Under the pieces are notes generated by a model, which saw nothing but the letters and a program-made list of their open reading frames with translations, was not told the DNA's origin and did no database searches. From Sophora flavescens (taxonomy: Eukaryota; Streptophyta; Magnoliopsida; Fabales; Fabaceae), in assembly GCA_030762895.1 (NCBI GenBank), contig CM061069.1, positions 90,405,548 through 90,469,547 of the forward strand: a stretch of 64,000 nt of DNA, written 5' to 3'. The translations under genes were made by a program, and so were the position numbers. Below are positions 11,191 through 22,050 of this stretch, in pieces (the stretch's first letter is position 1; every line of letters begins with the position of its first letter).

Positions 11191-13172
11191 ATGGCACCAT
11201 CAAAGCATCTTTCCTCAAAAGAAATAGCTGATAAGTACTACATGAGGCTCTCTGATGTGGAGAAAATCCTGGCTAGGAAGATTGTGGACCTCCAACGGAT
11301 GAAGAAATAGGGAATGGATGTCATAGAGGAGTTGGAATACTCCAAGTTGACTTCCTTCTTTGATCTAAAGGAGCTGGTTCATCCCAAGCTTGTCAGAGAC
11401 TTCTGGACAAGTGCTATGGTTCTCACCAGCAAGCTTGATGGAACCAAGAGCTTTCGTGCTCGAGTGAAGGATACCACCCTTCTCTTCCTCATCAGCTCTC
11501 TGGAGCTCGTCACCAAATGCCCTAGAATTGGTGCTGCTTTCAAACCTGAGTGGGAGGATGAGGTGGAAACAGATAACGTTAACATTGCTCTGTATGGTGT
11601 TCCCAACCCTGAGAAATTGAAGCCTGTGTGCATGGTGGTGAAGTGCAAATTCATGCACAAGCTGCTGCTGGAATACGAGATTCCTAGGAAAGGATCACGA
11701 GACAGTGTGACCAAGATGGATAGGTTTGCCTTGTACCACTTGATTCATAAAATCAACATGGACATCAATGACCTCATCTACATCTACCTTGAATCACTGA
11801 TCAAGAGGACCAACATGCAGACCTATCCCTATGGAATGTTGTTGACAAGACTATTCAGGAACAAGCTGTTTGTTCCCAGTGACGCTCACTTCATAGACAT
11901 ATCCCTTCCTATTGACAGGAAGAACTTGTCTATGATGAACATAGAGGGTATCCCTCTATAAGATGAGGAAGAGAACAAGAAGGAAAAGAAGAAAAAGAAG
12001 AAGAAGCCTGGTGCTGGGCAGAAGCTGGAGGAGGAACCAGTGGTCTCCACTGATGAGTCAGAGATGCCCATCTTTGAAAGAATCTAGAAGCCTGCTGGAA
12101 AGGTGTCCAGACAGGACCAGAGGCCTGCTTTGGAGAAGCCATCAGTCTCCGCTGAGACTATTGAGACAGTCGAGCCTTTGAGGTTCAAACTGAGGAGGCC
12201 CTCTCCCAAGAGGAAGACAAGAGTTGATGTGGCATCAGAAGCTGAGTCTGCTCAGCCTAGCAAAAGAAGAAGGATGGTGAAGACCTTTACCTAGGTCAGA
12301 CAAGTGGAGTCTACACCTAGCAAAGAGGAAGTATCTGCTCAGGGGGAGCAGACAACAAGACCCTTGGAGAAGCCCAAGGAGAAGAAGACTCTTGATTTGG
12401 GACTCATTCCCAGAAAGAGAAGGTCTGGCTACCCAGTGCCTTCTGTGGCATCTGCTGAAAGGGTAGAAGTTCTTGCAGAAGATCAAGCTGCAGAGGTTGA
12501 GGTTGCTGCTGCAACTGTTGAAAACCTTTCTGTTGGGACACAGACAGTTGTACACCCTGAGGTTGACACTCTTTCCCCTTCTATGTCAGGGAAGAAGCTA
12601 AAGCTGTCAGAAGATCAGTTGATCCTGTCATCCATCCCTTCTACACCATCTTCTCCCTCTCACCAAGGTATCCTAAACCATTCTGTTTCTTCTCCACCTG
12701 CTTTATCTGTCCAACCCCTATCTATAGTGTCTCCATTCTCTTCACCTGTCTCCTCTCACCAAACCCAAACATCATCCTATGATGTTGTGTCTGATATATG
12801 TCAGTACACATTTGTTCACAGGGACTCAACTCCCAAAGAACAAGCTGGCATATCATCTAGTCTTTTTGTGTATGACCTGCAATCTCTAATGACTGCAAGT
12901 GTCTCTCATCTGTCTGGCATTCCTTCTCCTCCACCTCATATGCTTAATCCATGTAGGGAGATTTTCTTTTATCCCCCTATTGTCTTGTTCATTAGAACAT
13001 TGGCAAGGACTCACTATCCTGCCTATGTTGTGATGTTACCTAATAGGTCTAGGTACTTCTTTTTGTTAGTAACAGGATCAAACTCTTTCTTTTGTCATAT
13101 TGATTCCTTGTTGCCCCTACCTCCTTCTGTCTTAGCCCAACAACCTCTTCCCCCTCCTATCCAGATAAGGGT
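11191..13172 (+). pseudogene. Sirevirus envelope-like / accessory ORF, N-terminal part
   Basis: One frame runs from ATG 11191 to the Gypsy insertion at 13173 with no frameshift. It has only four stops (11308 TAG, 11959 TAA, 12085 TAG, 12292 TAG). The first 260 codons make a compact helical-looking domain (LKELVHPKLVRDFW, KMDRFALYHLIHKI, YPYGMLLTRLF) of the kind annotated in legumes as envelope-like or 'putative plant transposon protein'. A lysine-rich run (KEKKKKKKKPG, about codon 262), a long Ser/Pro/Glu-rich low-complexity region, and a hydrophobic block (about 12960-13120) follow. Its function is unknown: in Sireviruses this slot is called env-like, without proven envelope activity. The ORF continues in frame beyond the Gypsy at 21241. 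Confidence 0.7.
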
Positions 13173-14672
13173 TGATAAGCCTTTGGCTTATCTAGTTTTA
13201 TAACTAGATGGACTGTGGTTTTTGTGCAAATTATTCGAGTTCAATCTCGTTTTCGCCCAAATTTGGTCTTGTTTTGTTCCTAAGTAGACTTTGACTCGTT
13301 CTAGGCATTTTTAGTAGTTTTTAGTCTATTTTGAATAGAATTACGCTTTTTGTTTCTTTTTATTGTTTCAGGTTAGAAGTGAAGCTCCAAGAGTCAAGGA
13401 AGCACTTCGAGTCAAGGAAACAGTAGATGCTCGCCTCGCGAGCCTGAAGATCAGCAAAACAGCAACAGTCATCAATTCTGGATCGCCACGCGAGAGGCTT
13501 CTCGCCTCGCGAGAAACTGAAGACCTGGAAGACAGAGACCATCACGGCCTAGCCGTGATGAAGGTCACGGCTGTGACAGATTAAGGTTTGAAGACTCGCC
13601 CCGCGAGAGGAAGATCGCCCCGCGAGAGTTTGAAGACCCTGGAAGACAGAGACCATCACGGCTTAGCCGTGATGAAGGTCACGGCTGTGACAAAATAAGG
13701 TTTGAAGACTCGCCCCGCGAACACATTCTCGCCTCGCGAGAATCCAAATTGAAAGCGCGCCAAAACTAATGTTCACCTCGCGAAAATATGGTTCGCCCCG
13801 CGAGCGTCCGAGAACCAGAATCCCTATTTATAGGCTGTTTCAGATCAGATTGCAGGACTTTTGGATACTCACTTGTTTTAGATCAGTTTTAGGACGAATC
13901 CTTGTTTCTGGAGCTGCGTCTCCCTTCTCTTTTCTTTTCTTATTTTATTATGGAGATTATTGCCGATTGTTCGTTTGTCGTCACGGGCATGAGGAACTAA
14001 TCCCCTCGTCTAGGGGATCGATGAAGCCACCCATGGCGGTATAGTGTTCATGTGATGTATGTTTTTCTCCCCTTTAATTCAATTCTTGTTTTCCAATTCT
14101 GATTTGATTGTGTTGATCATATGCTTGCGTGATTAACTAGTTAAACGTGTTGAGGCTGATCGGCGATTCGCATTTTAGAACTTGAATTGGGATCATCGAT
14201 CGAATATTGTACGAGAGTGAGTAGGAGATCGGTGCAATCGTATAGGGAACAAGATTTAATAGAATTTGATGATTAGGATTATGAGACCTAGTAAGTAATT
14301 AATCCAATCTTCGAATACGTCCTATTGAGAACGACAGTGGATATAGGAGAATTAGGGGGTCCCGGTTGACATTGTAATTGAACTTAGGGAGGAATACATC
14401 ATCACTTGGGTACTATGCATGATTAGGTAGGTGGATTTGAGACCCTAGATATTTTAATTCCTGATTTTTAGTTAATTAGCTTTATTTGATTTGTTATTTG
14501 AATTGCGATCTTAATCTCTCTCTCAACCACTTTCTTCGCTTGACCAAACGTATCGGATTTCCCGCGAATTAGTTGAATTGGTAGCCCAATCCCTGAGTTC
14601 GACCTCGGTAATTACTTACCATGTTTCTTTTATTACTTGCGACGACCCGGTACACTTGCCGATGACCCAACA
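13173..14672 (+). repeat. 5' LTR of nested Gypsy with two GC-rich palindrome arrays
   Basis: Contains about eight copies of (C/A)TCGCC(T/C/A)CGCGAG (13430-13800) and two cassettes of ATCACGGCCTAGCCGTGAT or a variant followed by TCACGGCTGTGA (13543-13690). A CTATTTATA box is near 13821. The 3' LTR carries a 36-bp extra segment with one more CTCGCCCCGCGAG copy, which accounts exactly for the 1500 versus 1536 length difference. Confidence 0.9.
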
Positions 14673-14678
14673 AGTTTT

Positions 14679-14696
14679 TGGCGCCGTTGCCGGGGA
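14679..14696 (+). other. PBS of nested Gypsy, tRNA-Asp type
   Basis: TGGCGCCGTTGCCGGGGA lies 6 bp after the LTR end. From knowledge of plant Athila/Tat-group elements this matches the 3' end of tRNA-Asp. The same 18 bases occur at 62765-62782 after the second Gypsy LTR. Confidence 0.8.
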
Positions 14697-14836
14697 TTGA
14701 CACAACCAATTTTCCTAATTTTTAGGAAATTTGATTGATTGGTTAAGTTGATTTTATTTTTATTTTTATTTTTCTGTTATTTATTTATTATTTCTCTCTA
14801 CTTTTTTGATTCCACTTGGTCTTGTCGTGTTTTTGT

Positions 14837-17296
14837 ATGCGAGGTACCCTTTCACAAGAGGACATGCTATTTGATTCGGAGATCACCAAGACCGAGAAGC
14901 GCTTAAGGAAGGAAGTCAGAGAAAGAAAAAGGCTTGAAGCGAGTAATCTTGAGAGGATGGCCGAAGAAAATCCTCCTCCTCCTCGTTACAAGCCTCTCTT
15001 CGAGTACAGTCTACCCAACTTGGGTGATTGTGATTCTTCCATCGTGAGAGGCAACCTCAATACAGACTCCTTTAGAGTGGAAGGATGTGTCACAGCCTAT
15101 ATCCGTGAGAATCAGTTTGATGGGAGTGGCAGACAAGACCCTCACAGGCACATCACCCACTTCCTTGAAGCTTGTGACTTGCAGAGGACAAGAGGTGTTT
15201 CTCAGGATGAGTTTCGCTTGCGGCTATTCCCTTTCTCTCTTAGGGATGTCGCTTGCGATTGGTTTGACAGCTTGGATAGGAACAGTATCACAACTTGGGA
15301 GCAAATGGCACAAAAGTTCCTAACTAAGTATTTTCCTCCTCAGAAAGTGGCACAAGCAAGAGTGGCCGTTACATCTTTCAGACAGACAGAGGATGAAACT
15401 TTTAATGAAGCTTGGGAGAGGTACAATGTGCTCTTGAGAAGATGTCCTTCAGCTTTCTTTGACCCGGTCTCCAAAGTTCAACATTTCTTTAACGGGTTAA
15501 GGGGACGCTATCAGATGAATTGTGATGCCGCAGCTGGCGGTTCTTTCTCCTATTTATCGGCTGAGGATGGATGGGCATTATTGGAGAAGATGTCATATAA
15601 TGATTACAACCGTGGAAGGGAAACCTCAAGTGGAATCAGCTCTGCGACAATGGAAGCCATTCTTGAGCAAAACAGATTGTTGAAGATGCAGAATGAGGCT
15701 TTGTCTGGGAACAAGAAGGTTAATGCGATACACGAGGGAATGCCTCCAGGATGTGAAAATTGTAATGGAGATCATGACACTCGGAGCTGCCCGTTCAACT
15801 TCTCTCAGGAACATGTGGACTCATGCCACAATTTCTATGACAGTGTGCCCCAGAATAACTATCAGAGGAACAGACAGAATGACTACAGTCAGAATCAGAA
15901 TAGGGGGTATATGAGGAGAGACCATTCGGATTTCGCTTGGAGTAATACTAATGGTGGTCTAACCGGGCAACAACAACCTCAACAGAATTGGCAACAACAA
16001 CCTCAACAGGGTTTAAGGCCAAACATTGGAATCCATCAGCACAATACTCAACAGGCTCTTCCAGGAAATAATCGGTTGCAAATAACAGACAATGGAAGGC
16101 AGCCTTGGGAGTTGGCTATAGAGAAGGTGAATGCAGCAGTTGAGAAGTTGTCAATCGATACAGGCACAATTTTAGAGAAGGTGAATGCGACAGTTGACAA
16201 GTTGGCAACGCATACAGGGGTGGCAATTCATAATCTAGAGACGCAGGTTGCTCAGCTCGCAAGGCAACTAAATGAGCGTCTCCCAGGCACTTTCCCAAGT
16301 GATACCGAGAACAACCCTAAGAACCATTGCAATGCCATAACAATCAAGAGCGGTAAAGTGTTGGGATCTAACAGGGGTACAACTAGTTCTTAGGAAGACA
16401 AGGCCCTGGAACAACCACATGTTGAGGAAGAGCAACCTGGGAAAGAGAAGTTGGCAAGTGACAAGGCACCAGAGCAAGGGGGAAGGCTGAAGCTTGTGGA
16501 TGAAGAGATCCGAAAGAAGAAGTGGGTTGAACCCCATGACCTCCCGCCCTACATGAAGGTACCGTATCCTGAAAGATTGAAGAAGCCTCAACAGGATAAG
16601 CAGTTCAACAGATTCCTTGATGTCTTCCACAAACTTCACATTAATATTCCATTTGCGGAAGCCTTGGAACAAATGCCATCTTATGCCCGGTTTATGAATG
16701 AGCTTCTCTCCAAGAAGCGGAGAATAGTGGATGAGGAAACGGTTGCTTTGACCGAGGAGTGTAGTGCCATTCTTCAAAGAAAACTACCTCCAAAGTTGAA
16801 GGATCCCGGTTCTTTGTTGATACCATGCACCATTGGGGGGATGACTGTAGGGAAGGCATTATGTGATCTAGGGGCAAGCATCAACTTGATGCCCCTCTCT
16901 ATGATGAAGAGGTTGGGGATCAAAGAATTCAAGGATACACGAATGTCACTCCAACTCGCCGATCGTTCTATAAAATATCCTTATGGGGTGGTCGAAGACT
17001 TGTTAGTAAAGGTGGACAAGCTCATATTTCCGGCGAACTTTGTAGTGCTTGATATGGATGAAGACACCGAGATCCCTCTCATATTGGGTAGGCCCTTCTT
17101 GGCCAATTCGGGTGCCTTGATAGATGTGCGACAAGGGAAACTCACTCTAAGGGTGCAAGATGATGAGGTAGTCTTCAATCTCTTTGAAGCAATGAAGCAC
17201 CCTGCAGAGAGGTCGGAAGTGTATCGAGTGGATATGGTGGATCCAACTGTCAAGGCAAAGGCAACTAGAGAAGCCCATGGTTCTTCACTTGCTTAA
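14837..17296 (+). pseudogene. Gypsy gag-protease frame with one internal TAG
   Basis: The ATG at 14837 (MRGTLSQ) is preferred because the second Gypsy's gag starts the same way (MRGTIDP at 62949). The Retrotrans_gag-type core spans about residues 80-250 (LRLFPFSLRDVACDWFDSL, FLTKYFPPQKV, ETFNEAWERYNVLLRRCP). A CX2CX3HX4C knuckle (CENCNGDHDTRSC) follows, then Gln-rich repeats and two near-identical coiled-coil units (EKVNAAVEKLS, EKVNATVDKLA). A TAG at 16391 is the only break. The same frame continues through an aspartic protease with DLGAS at 16865-16879 and ILGRPFLA to TAA 17296. The lone TAG may be a point mutation or, less likely, a readthrough site. Confidence 0.85.
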
Positions 17297-17883
17297 GTGT
17301 TGGTAAAATCCCATGATGATGATAGTGAGAAAAAAGACCCTTTGGGGGATGAGGTCTATCTCGAGTGGTTGAAAGACATGGAAGCCTTACCGAGTTCCCA
17401 AGGGATGAATGTGCAAGGGAAGAGCGCAACAACAAGGGCATGGAAAAAGAGGATAAAGCACCAAAGTTGAAAGGTGGCACAACCGTGGTGGTCAATGAAA
17501 ACAACCAGTTGACCCCAAAAGGGACCATCACGGAGTGGAGAGTATGTGCCGATTATAGAGGGCTTTTGGATTTAAATGAGTTGTCCGGGATCCGCAAGCA
17601 AGCAAACCACAAAAAGCGGACTAAGGAAAGGTAGGACACACACATCTTGCCGAGGGAGCTTGAGCCCGGGCAAGCGGTACTTCTTGACAACTCAAGGTTG
17701 AAACTCTTTCCGGGAAAGCTAAGATCGAGGTGGTCGGGACCATTCAAGGTCCTCCCAGTTTGTCCTCACGGAACAGTAGAGTTAGAAGGGGCCTCTGGTA
17801 ACTTCAAAGTGAATGGGCAAATGATAAGGCATGACCATGGGGAATCAGTCCCAAATTACAAGCAGTTTCTTCCTCCGGATTAA
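17297..17883 (+). pseudogene. Gypsy pol remnant: RT start fused to integrase end
   Basis: The stretch reads first like the entry to RT (PKGTITEWRVCADYR, about 17515-17560). It then jumps directly to the spacer and C-terminal domain of integrase (LDLNEL near 17569, then PGQAVLLDNSRLKLFPGKL and RSRWSGPFKV, to about 17880). In an intact element some 3 kb of RT, RNase H and integrase core lies between these points, so a large internal deletion joined them near 17562. Frameshifts and stops (e.g. near 17633) are also present. Confidence 0.8.
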
Positions 17884-19704
17884 CCCTTAGGGGTGACTTG
17901 AGTCAGGCTCGGGACGTTAAACAAGCGCTACTTGGGAGGCAACCCAAGCTAGGTATCCTTTAATTTTAGTTTCTGTCATTTTCATTGATAAAAAAAAAAA
18001 AGCTTGATTCGCCACACGAATCCACAGTGGCCGCACGAGACAGAAGCCCTGAATCTCAGAGGCTTGCTTTCATTTCTGTCTCGCATCGTGAGGTATACTT
18101 TCGCCTCGCGATTCTGGGCATCATCATCTGTTGGAATTCCAGATTCGCCTCGCGAGATACTACTCGCCTCGTTATTCTGGAAAGTGTGAAAACAATTTTT
18201 CCAGATTCGCCACGCGAGTGATATCTCGCCTCGCGAATCTGCACTTAAGGTTTTAATTTGCAGGAGTTCTTCCAGGATGCTATGCAACAGAAGGGAGCCC
18301 GTGAGACCAATTGGATGAGGAGGCAACCATGGAAACTCGATCAGGGAGCACCCTTTCCTTTCCTCACTCTTGTTTTTGTTTTTGTTTTTGTTTGTCACTC
18401 TTGAATAATTTGAGAAGATCAAGAGTTTGTGTATGAATAGTGTGTCGGCAAGCTTGTTGGAATTTAATTAAATTGAGCATAGATTGATTGCATGAATTAT
18501 ATTGACCATCGATGATTTCCCCCTATGTTCTGAAATTAGAAAAATTGATCCCCATGTGAAAAATTGAAAATTGAACTTTGAGAATTTTATTGTGATTACT
18601 TGATTTATGATAAGTTTGGGGTGAGGGGGTGCACACACTAGGAATTATATCTCGGTCAAACAATTTGCAAAATGTCCAGGTGAGGATTTGAGCCTCCAAC
18701 TTTGTTTTTGATTGTGTGAATCGCTATTAAGTTGCACTTTCCCGAATTTGCTTGAATCTCTTCATGGTTTGCATGTTTATATGTTGCATCAAATGATTTA
18801 GGCAATTTTCTTTGAATAACTACTTGGCCTAAAAAGAACCAACCCGAATGCATGTTCCCTAGTTAACCACATTGAGCCTAATTAGCCTATTGTTTCTTGA
18901 TGACCCTATATTACAAGCCAAAATCTGAAAAACCATGTTAACCCAATCTTAGGATTAGGAGAGCATGGACACTTAGCAAGAGAAGGGTTGTGGGAAACTA
19001 AGTTTGGGGTGGCTACAAGGTGATATGTCATTTTGGGTTGAGAAAAAGAAAAATAAAGGTTGAAACCAAAAAAAAAAAACTGTCAAAAGAAATGGGGCAA
19101 AACAAAAAGATTAGCAAGGAAAAGACTGTGGTCACCCGAGGCAAAAAGGAAAAATGGAAAAAGGAATTTGAGTGAAAGATGTGTCAAATGCTCATGCTCT
19201 CTTAGTTCCCAGGGACTTAAGCCTAGTATCCTTGAATATCCTACCCTCAGCCAAGCCCCATTACAACCTTTATAAGACCTTCTGATGTTGCATGCATGTT
19301 TTCGTGGGAACCATTTTTGAGATAAAAATCAAATTCATGGGAAGTGCTCTTGATATGTGAAATTGAGTGAAAAGTTGATAGCCTAGACGAATTTGAGCGA
19401 ATGAGTGAAATTTTACATACCCTTGTGAGGAAGGCAATTGTTTGAAATTGGTGATCTTCCTTTTGTGTGTAACTCTGATCCTCAACTTAGATTAATGCTT
19501 GCATGAATGATAAGTTCTCAATTGTTTAAAGTAAATGAATGTGGGGATTACGTTGATGTAAGGGGGGAAATCATTGGAGAAAAACTGTTTTGATTGCATG
19601 AAATTTGTGCGAAATCGATTGATTCCCTTAAGCTTGCCAAGTCTTGAGTCGTTTTTGAGTTTTAGCTTGCTTGGGGACAAGCAAGGTTTAAGTTTGGGGT
19701 GTTT
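17884..19704 (+). other. Gypsy 3' internal non-coding region with motif array and three PPT-like tracts
   Basis: No protein of this class could be recognised. 17995-18240 holds about seven degenerate TCGCC(T/A)CGCGA motifs like those in the LTR. TAAGTTTGGGGTG occurs three times: 18611-18623, 18999-19011 and 19689-19701. The last sits just before the 3' LTR and is the PPT proper. 19035-19160 is A-rich. Confidence 0.7.
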
Positions 19705-21240
19705 TGATAAGCCTTTGGCTTATCTAGTTTTATAAATAGATGGACTGTGGTTTTTGTGCAAATTATTCGAGTTCAATCTCGTTTTCGCCCAAATTTGGCC
19801 TTGTTTTGTTCCTAAGTAGACTTTGACTCGTTCTAGGCATTTTTAGTAGTTTTTAGTCTATTTTGAATAGAATTACGCTTTTTGTTTCTTTTTATTGTTT
19901 CAGGTTAGAAGTGAAGCTCCAAGAGTCAAGGAAGCACTTCGAGTCAAGGAAACAGTGGAAATTTCCATTCTGGAGATACTCGCCCCGCGAGTAGATGCTC
20001 GCCTCGCGAGCCTGAAGATCAGCAAAACAGCAACAGTCATCAATTCTGGATCGCCACGCGAGAGGCTTCTCGCCTCGCGAGAAACTGAAGACCTGGAAGA
20101 CAGAGACCATCACGGCCTAGCCGTGATGAAGGTCACGGCTGTGACAGATTAAGGTTTGAAGACTCGCCCCGCGAGAGGAAGATCGCCCCGCGAGAGTTTG
20201 AAGACCCTGGAAGACAGAGACCATCACGGCTTAGCCGTGATGAAGGTCACGGCTGTGACAGAATAAGGTTTGAAGACTCGCCCCGCGAACACACTCTCGC
20301 CTTGCGAGAATCCAAATTGAAAGCGCGCCAAAACTAATGTTCGCCTCGCAAAAATATGGTTCGCCCTGCGAGCGTCCGAGAACCAGAATCCCTATTTATA
20401 GGCTGTTTCAGATCAGATTGCAGAACTTTTGGATACTCACTTGTTTTAGATCAGTTTTAGGACGAATCCTTGTTTCTGGAGCTGCGTCTCCCTTCTCTTT
20501 TCTTTTCTTATTTTATTATGGAAATTATTGCTGATTGTTCGTTTGTCGTCACGGGCATAAGGAACTAATCCCCTCGTCTAGGGGATCGATGAAGCCACCC
20601 ATGGCGGTATAGTGTTCATGTGATGTATGTTTTTCTCCCCTTTAATTCAATTCTTGTTTTCCAATTCTGATTTGATTGTGTTGATCATATGCTTGCGTGA
20701 TTAACTAGTTAAACGTGTTGAGGCTGATCGGCGATTCGCGTTTTAGAACTTGAATTGGGATCATCGATCGAATATTGTACGAGAGTGAGTAGGAGATCGG
20801 TGCAATCGTATAGGGAACAAGATTTAATAGAATTTGATGATTAGGATTATGAGACCTAGTAAGTAATTAATCCAATCTTCGAATACGTCCTATTGAGCAC
20901 GACAGTGGATATAGGAGAATTTGGGGGTCCCGGTTGACATTGTAATTGAACTTAGGGAGGAATACATCATCACTTGGGTACTATGCATGATTGGGTAGGT
21001 GGATTTGAGACCCTAGATATTTTAATTCCTGATTTTTAGTTAATTAGCTTTATTTGATTTGTTATTTGAATTGCGATCGTAATCTCTCTCTCAACCACTT
21101 TCTTCGCTTGACCAAATGTATCGGATTTCCCGCGAATTAGTTGAATTGGTAGCCCAATCCCTGAGTTCAACCTCGGTAATTACTTACCGTGTTTCTTTTA
21201 TTACTTGCGACGACCCGGTACACTTGCCGGTGACCCAACA
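19705..21240 (+). repeat. 3' LTR of nested Gypsy
   Basis: Matches 13173-14672 except for the 36-bp extra segment near 19957-19992 and scattered substitutions. Several substitutions are CG to TG or CA inside the CGCGAG motifs (for example CCTTGCGAG against CCTCGCGAG, and CGCAAAA against CGCGAAA), as expected from deamination of methylated CpG. Ends ACCCAACA at 21240. Confidence 0.9.
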
Positions 21241-21591
21241 AGGGTCACCAGTCTGTCTCTGTCTGAAAGACTTTGTTGTGTCTTCTCATCCCCTGATACT
21301 GACCTTGTCAGAATCAGACCTCTGTTCAAGTTAGCTGTTCTTCCCTTCTTTTTCTATAGAACCCTTCATCAACTTGTATTTCCCCATATTTCCTCAACCT
21401 TCTCTATGCCCAAGGCACCTCCTATCTTAGCCTTGCCCAGGTACTCAGACCAGACTGCTGCTTCAACTAGTCTGATTGTAGAAGCCTCCACTCCTCAAAC
21501 GGTGGATTTACAAAGCTTCAACTTGCTTCAGACTCAGCTAGAAGAAACCAGAAGAGAGCTGATGAAGAAAGACACGCTAGGCTACTTTTAA
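21241..21591 (+). pseudogene. Envelope-like ORF of Copia element 1, C-terminal part
   Basis: Picks up the frame broken at 13172. Counting one copy of the AGGGT duplication, the codon phase is preserved exactly. It continues open to TAA 21589-21591. It encodes a Ser/Leu-rich stretch and then a heptad-like segment (QSFNLLQTQLEETRRELMKK), a candidate coiled coil. So the accessory ORF was at least 2.3 kb long and lacked frameshifts when the Gypsy landed. Confidence 0.7.
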
Positions 21592-22050
21592 AAAAGAGAG
21601 TAGAAGCTCTATTTTTGCTTTTTAATCAGCCTAGGTAGTTGTGTGTAAATTCTGCCTTGTCTTGCGAAGTTTATGATGAATAAAATAAATATTGTTTATC
21701 CTTTATCTTTTCTGTTCCTTACTTTTCTGTATCCTGTTTAATATTCCTTTTTGTTGTTGACAAAAGGGGGAGAAAGTAAGGTTACGATGATTAAATGATG
21801 TAAAGTAAGTAAGGTTAAGATGATTAAATGATGTCTAAGTAAAAAGTAAAAACAAGCCTTGTCTTTAAGTACATCTTTGATCATATATATAACTCTGATA
21901 CTGTGCTAAGTGAACCTAAGTGCACTTGTCTGTACAACCCTTATGGCTAAGAAAATTTCAACTTGTCTGAATCATATTTTCTTTTCTTTTATTTTTCTCT
22001 AAGGTTCATTAAATCATCTGAATGTTTGTCATCATCAAAAAGGGGGAGAT
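21592..22050 (+). other. 3' untranslated part of Copia element 1 with repeated polypurine tracts
   Basis: AAAAGGGGGAGAAAG (near 21763) and AAAAAGGGGGAGATT (near 22038) are two polypurine tracts; the second abuts the 3' LTR. A third AGGGGGAG lies upstream at about 12341. Multiple PPT-like tracts are a known Sirevirus trait. A TAAGGTTA(A/C)GATGATTAAATGATGT unit is repeated at 21778-21835. Confidence 0.7.

Larger units (their letters stand above)
13173..21240 (+). mobile_element. Nested Ty3/Gypsy element (Athila/Tat-type), pol-deleted
   Basis: LTRs at 13173-14672 (1500 bp) and 19705-21240 (1536 bp) start TGATAAGCC and end ACCCAACA. The AGGGT target duplication lies at 13168-13172 and 21241-21245. 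The PBS is at 14679-14696 and the PPT just before 19705. The internal region codes gag and protease, then a fragment of RT fused by deletion to the end of integrase, then 1.8 kb without coding. RT, RNase H and most of integrase are gone, so any movement needed helper proteins. The PBS and the gag style point to the Athila/Tat branch; the exact lineage is uncertain. Confidence 0.92.

Noticed and set aside
11886..12142. Ser/Phe-rich minus-strand frames opposite the lysine run
   Set aside because: Translation of AAG repeats on the opposite strand.
12235..12555. Minus-strand open frames within the envelope-like region
   Set aside because: Shadows of the low-complexity plus-strand frame; no recognisable domain and no promoter context.
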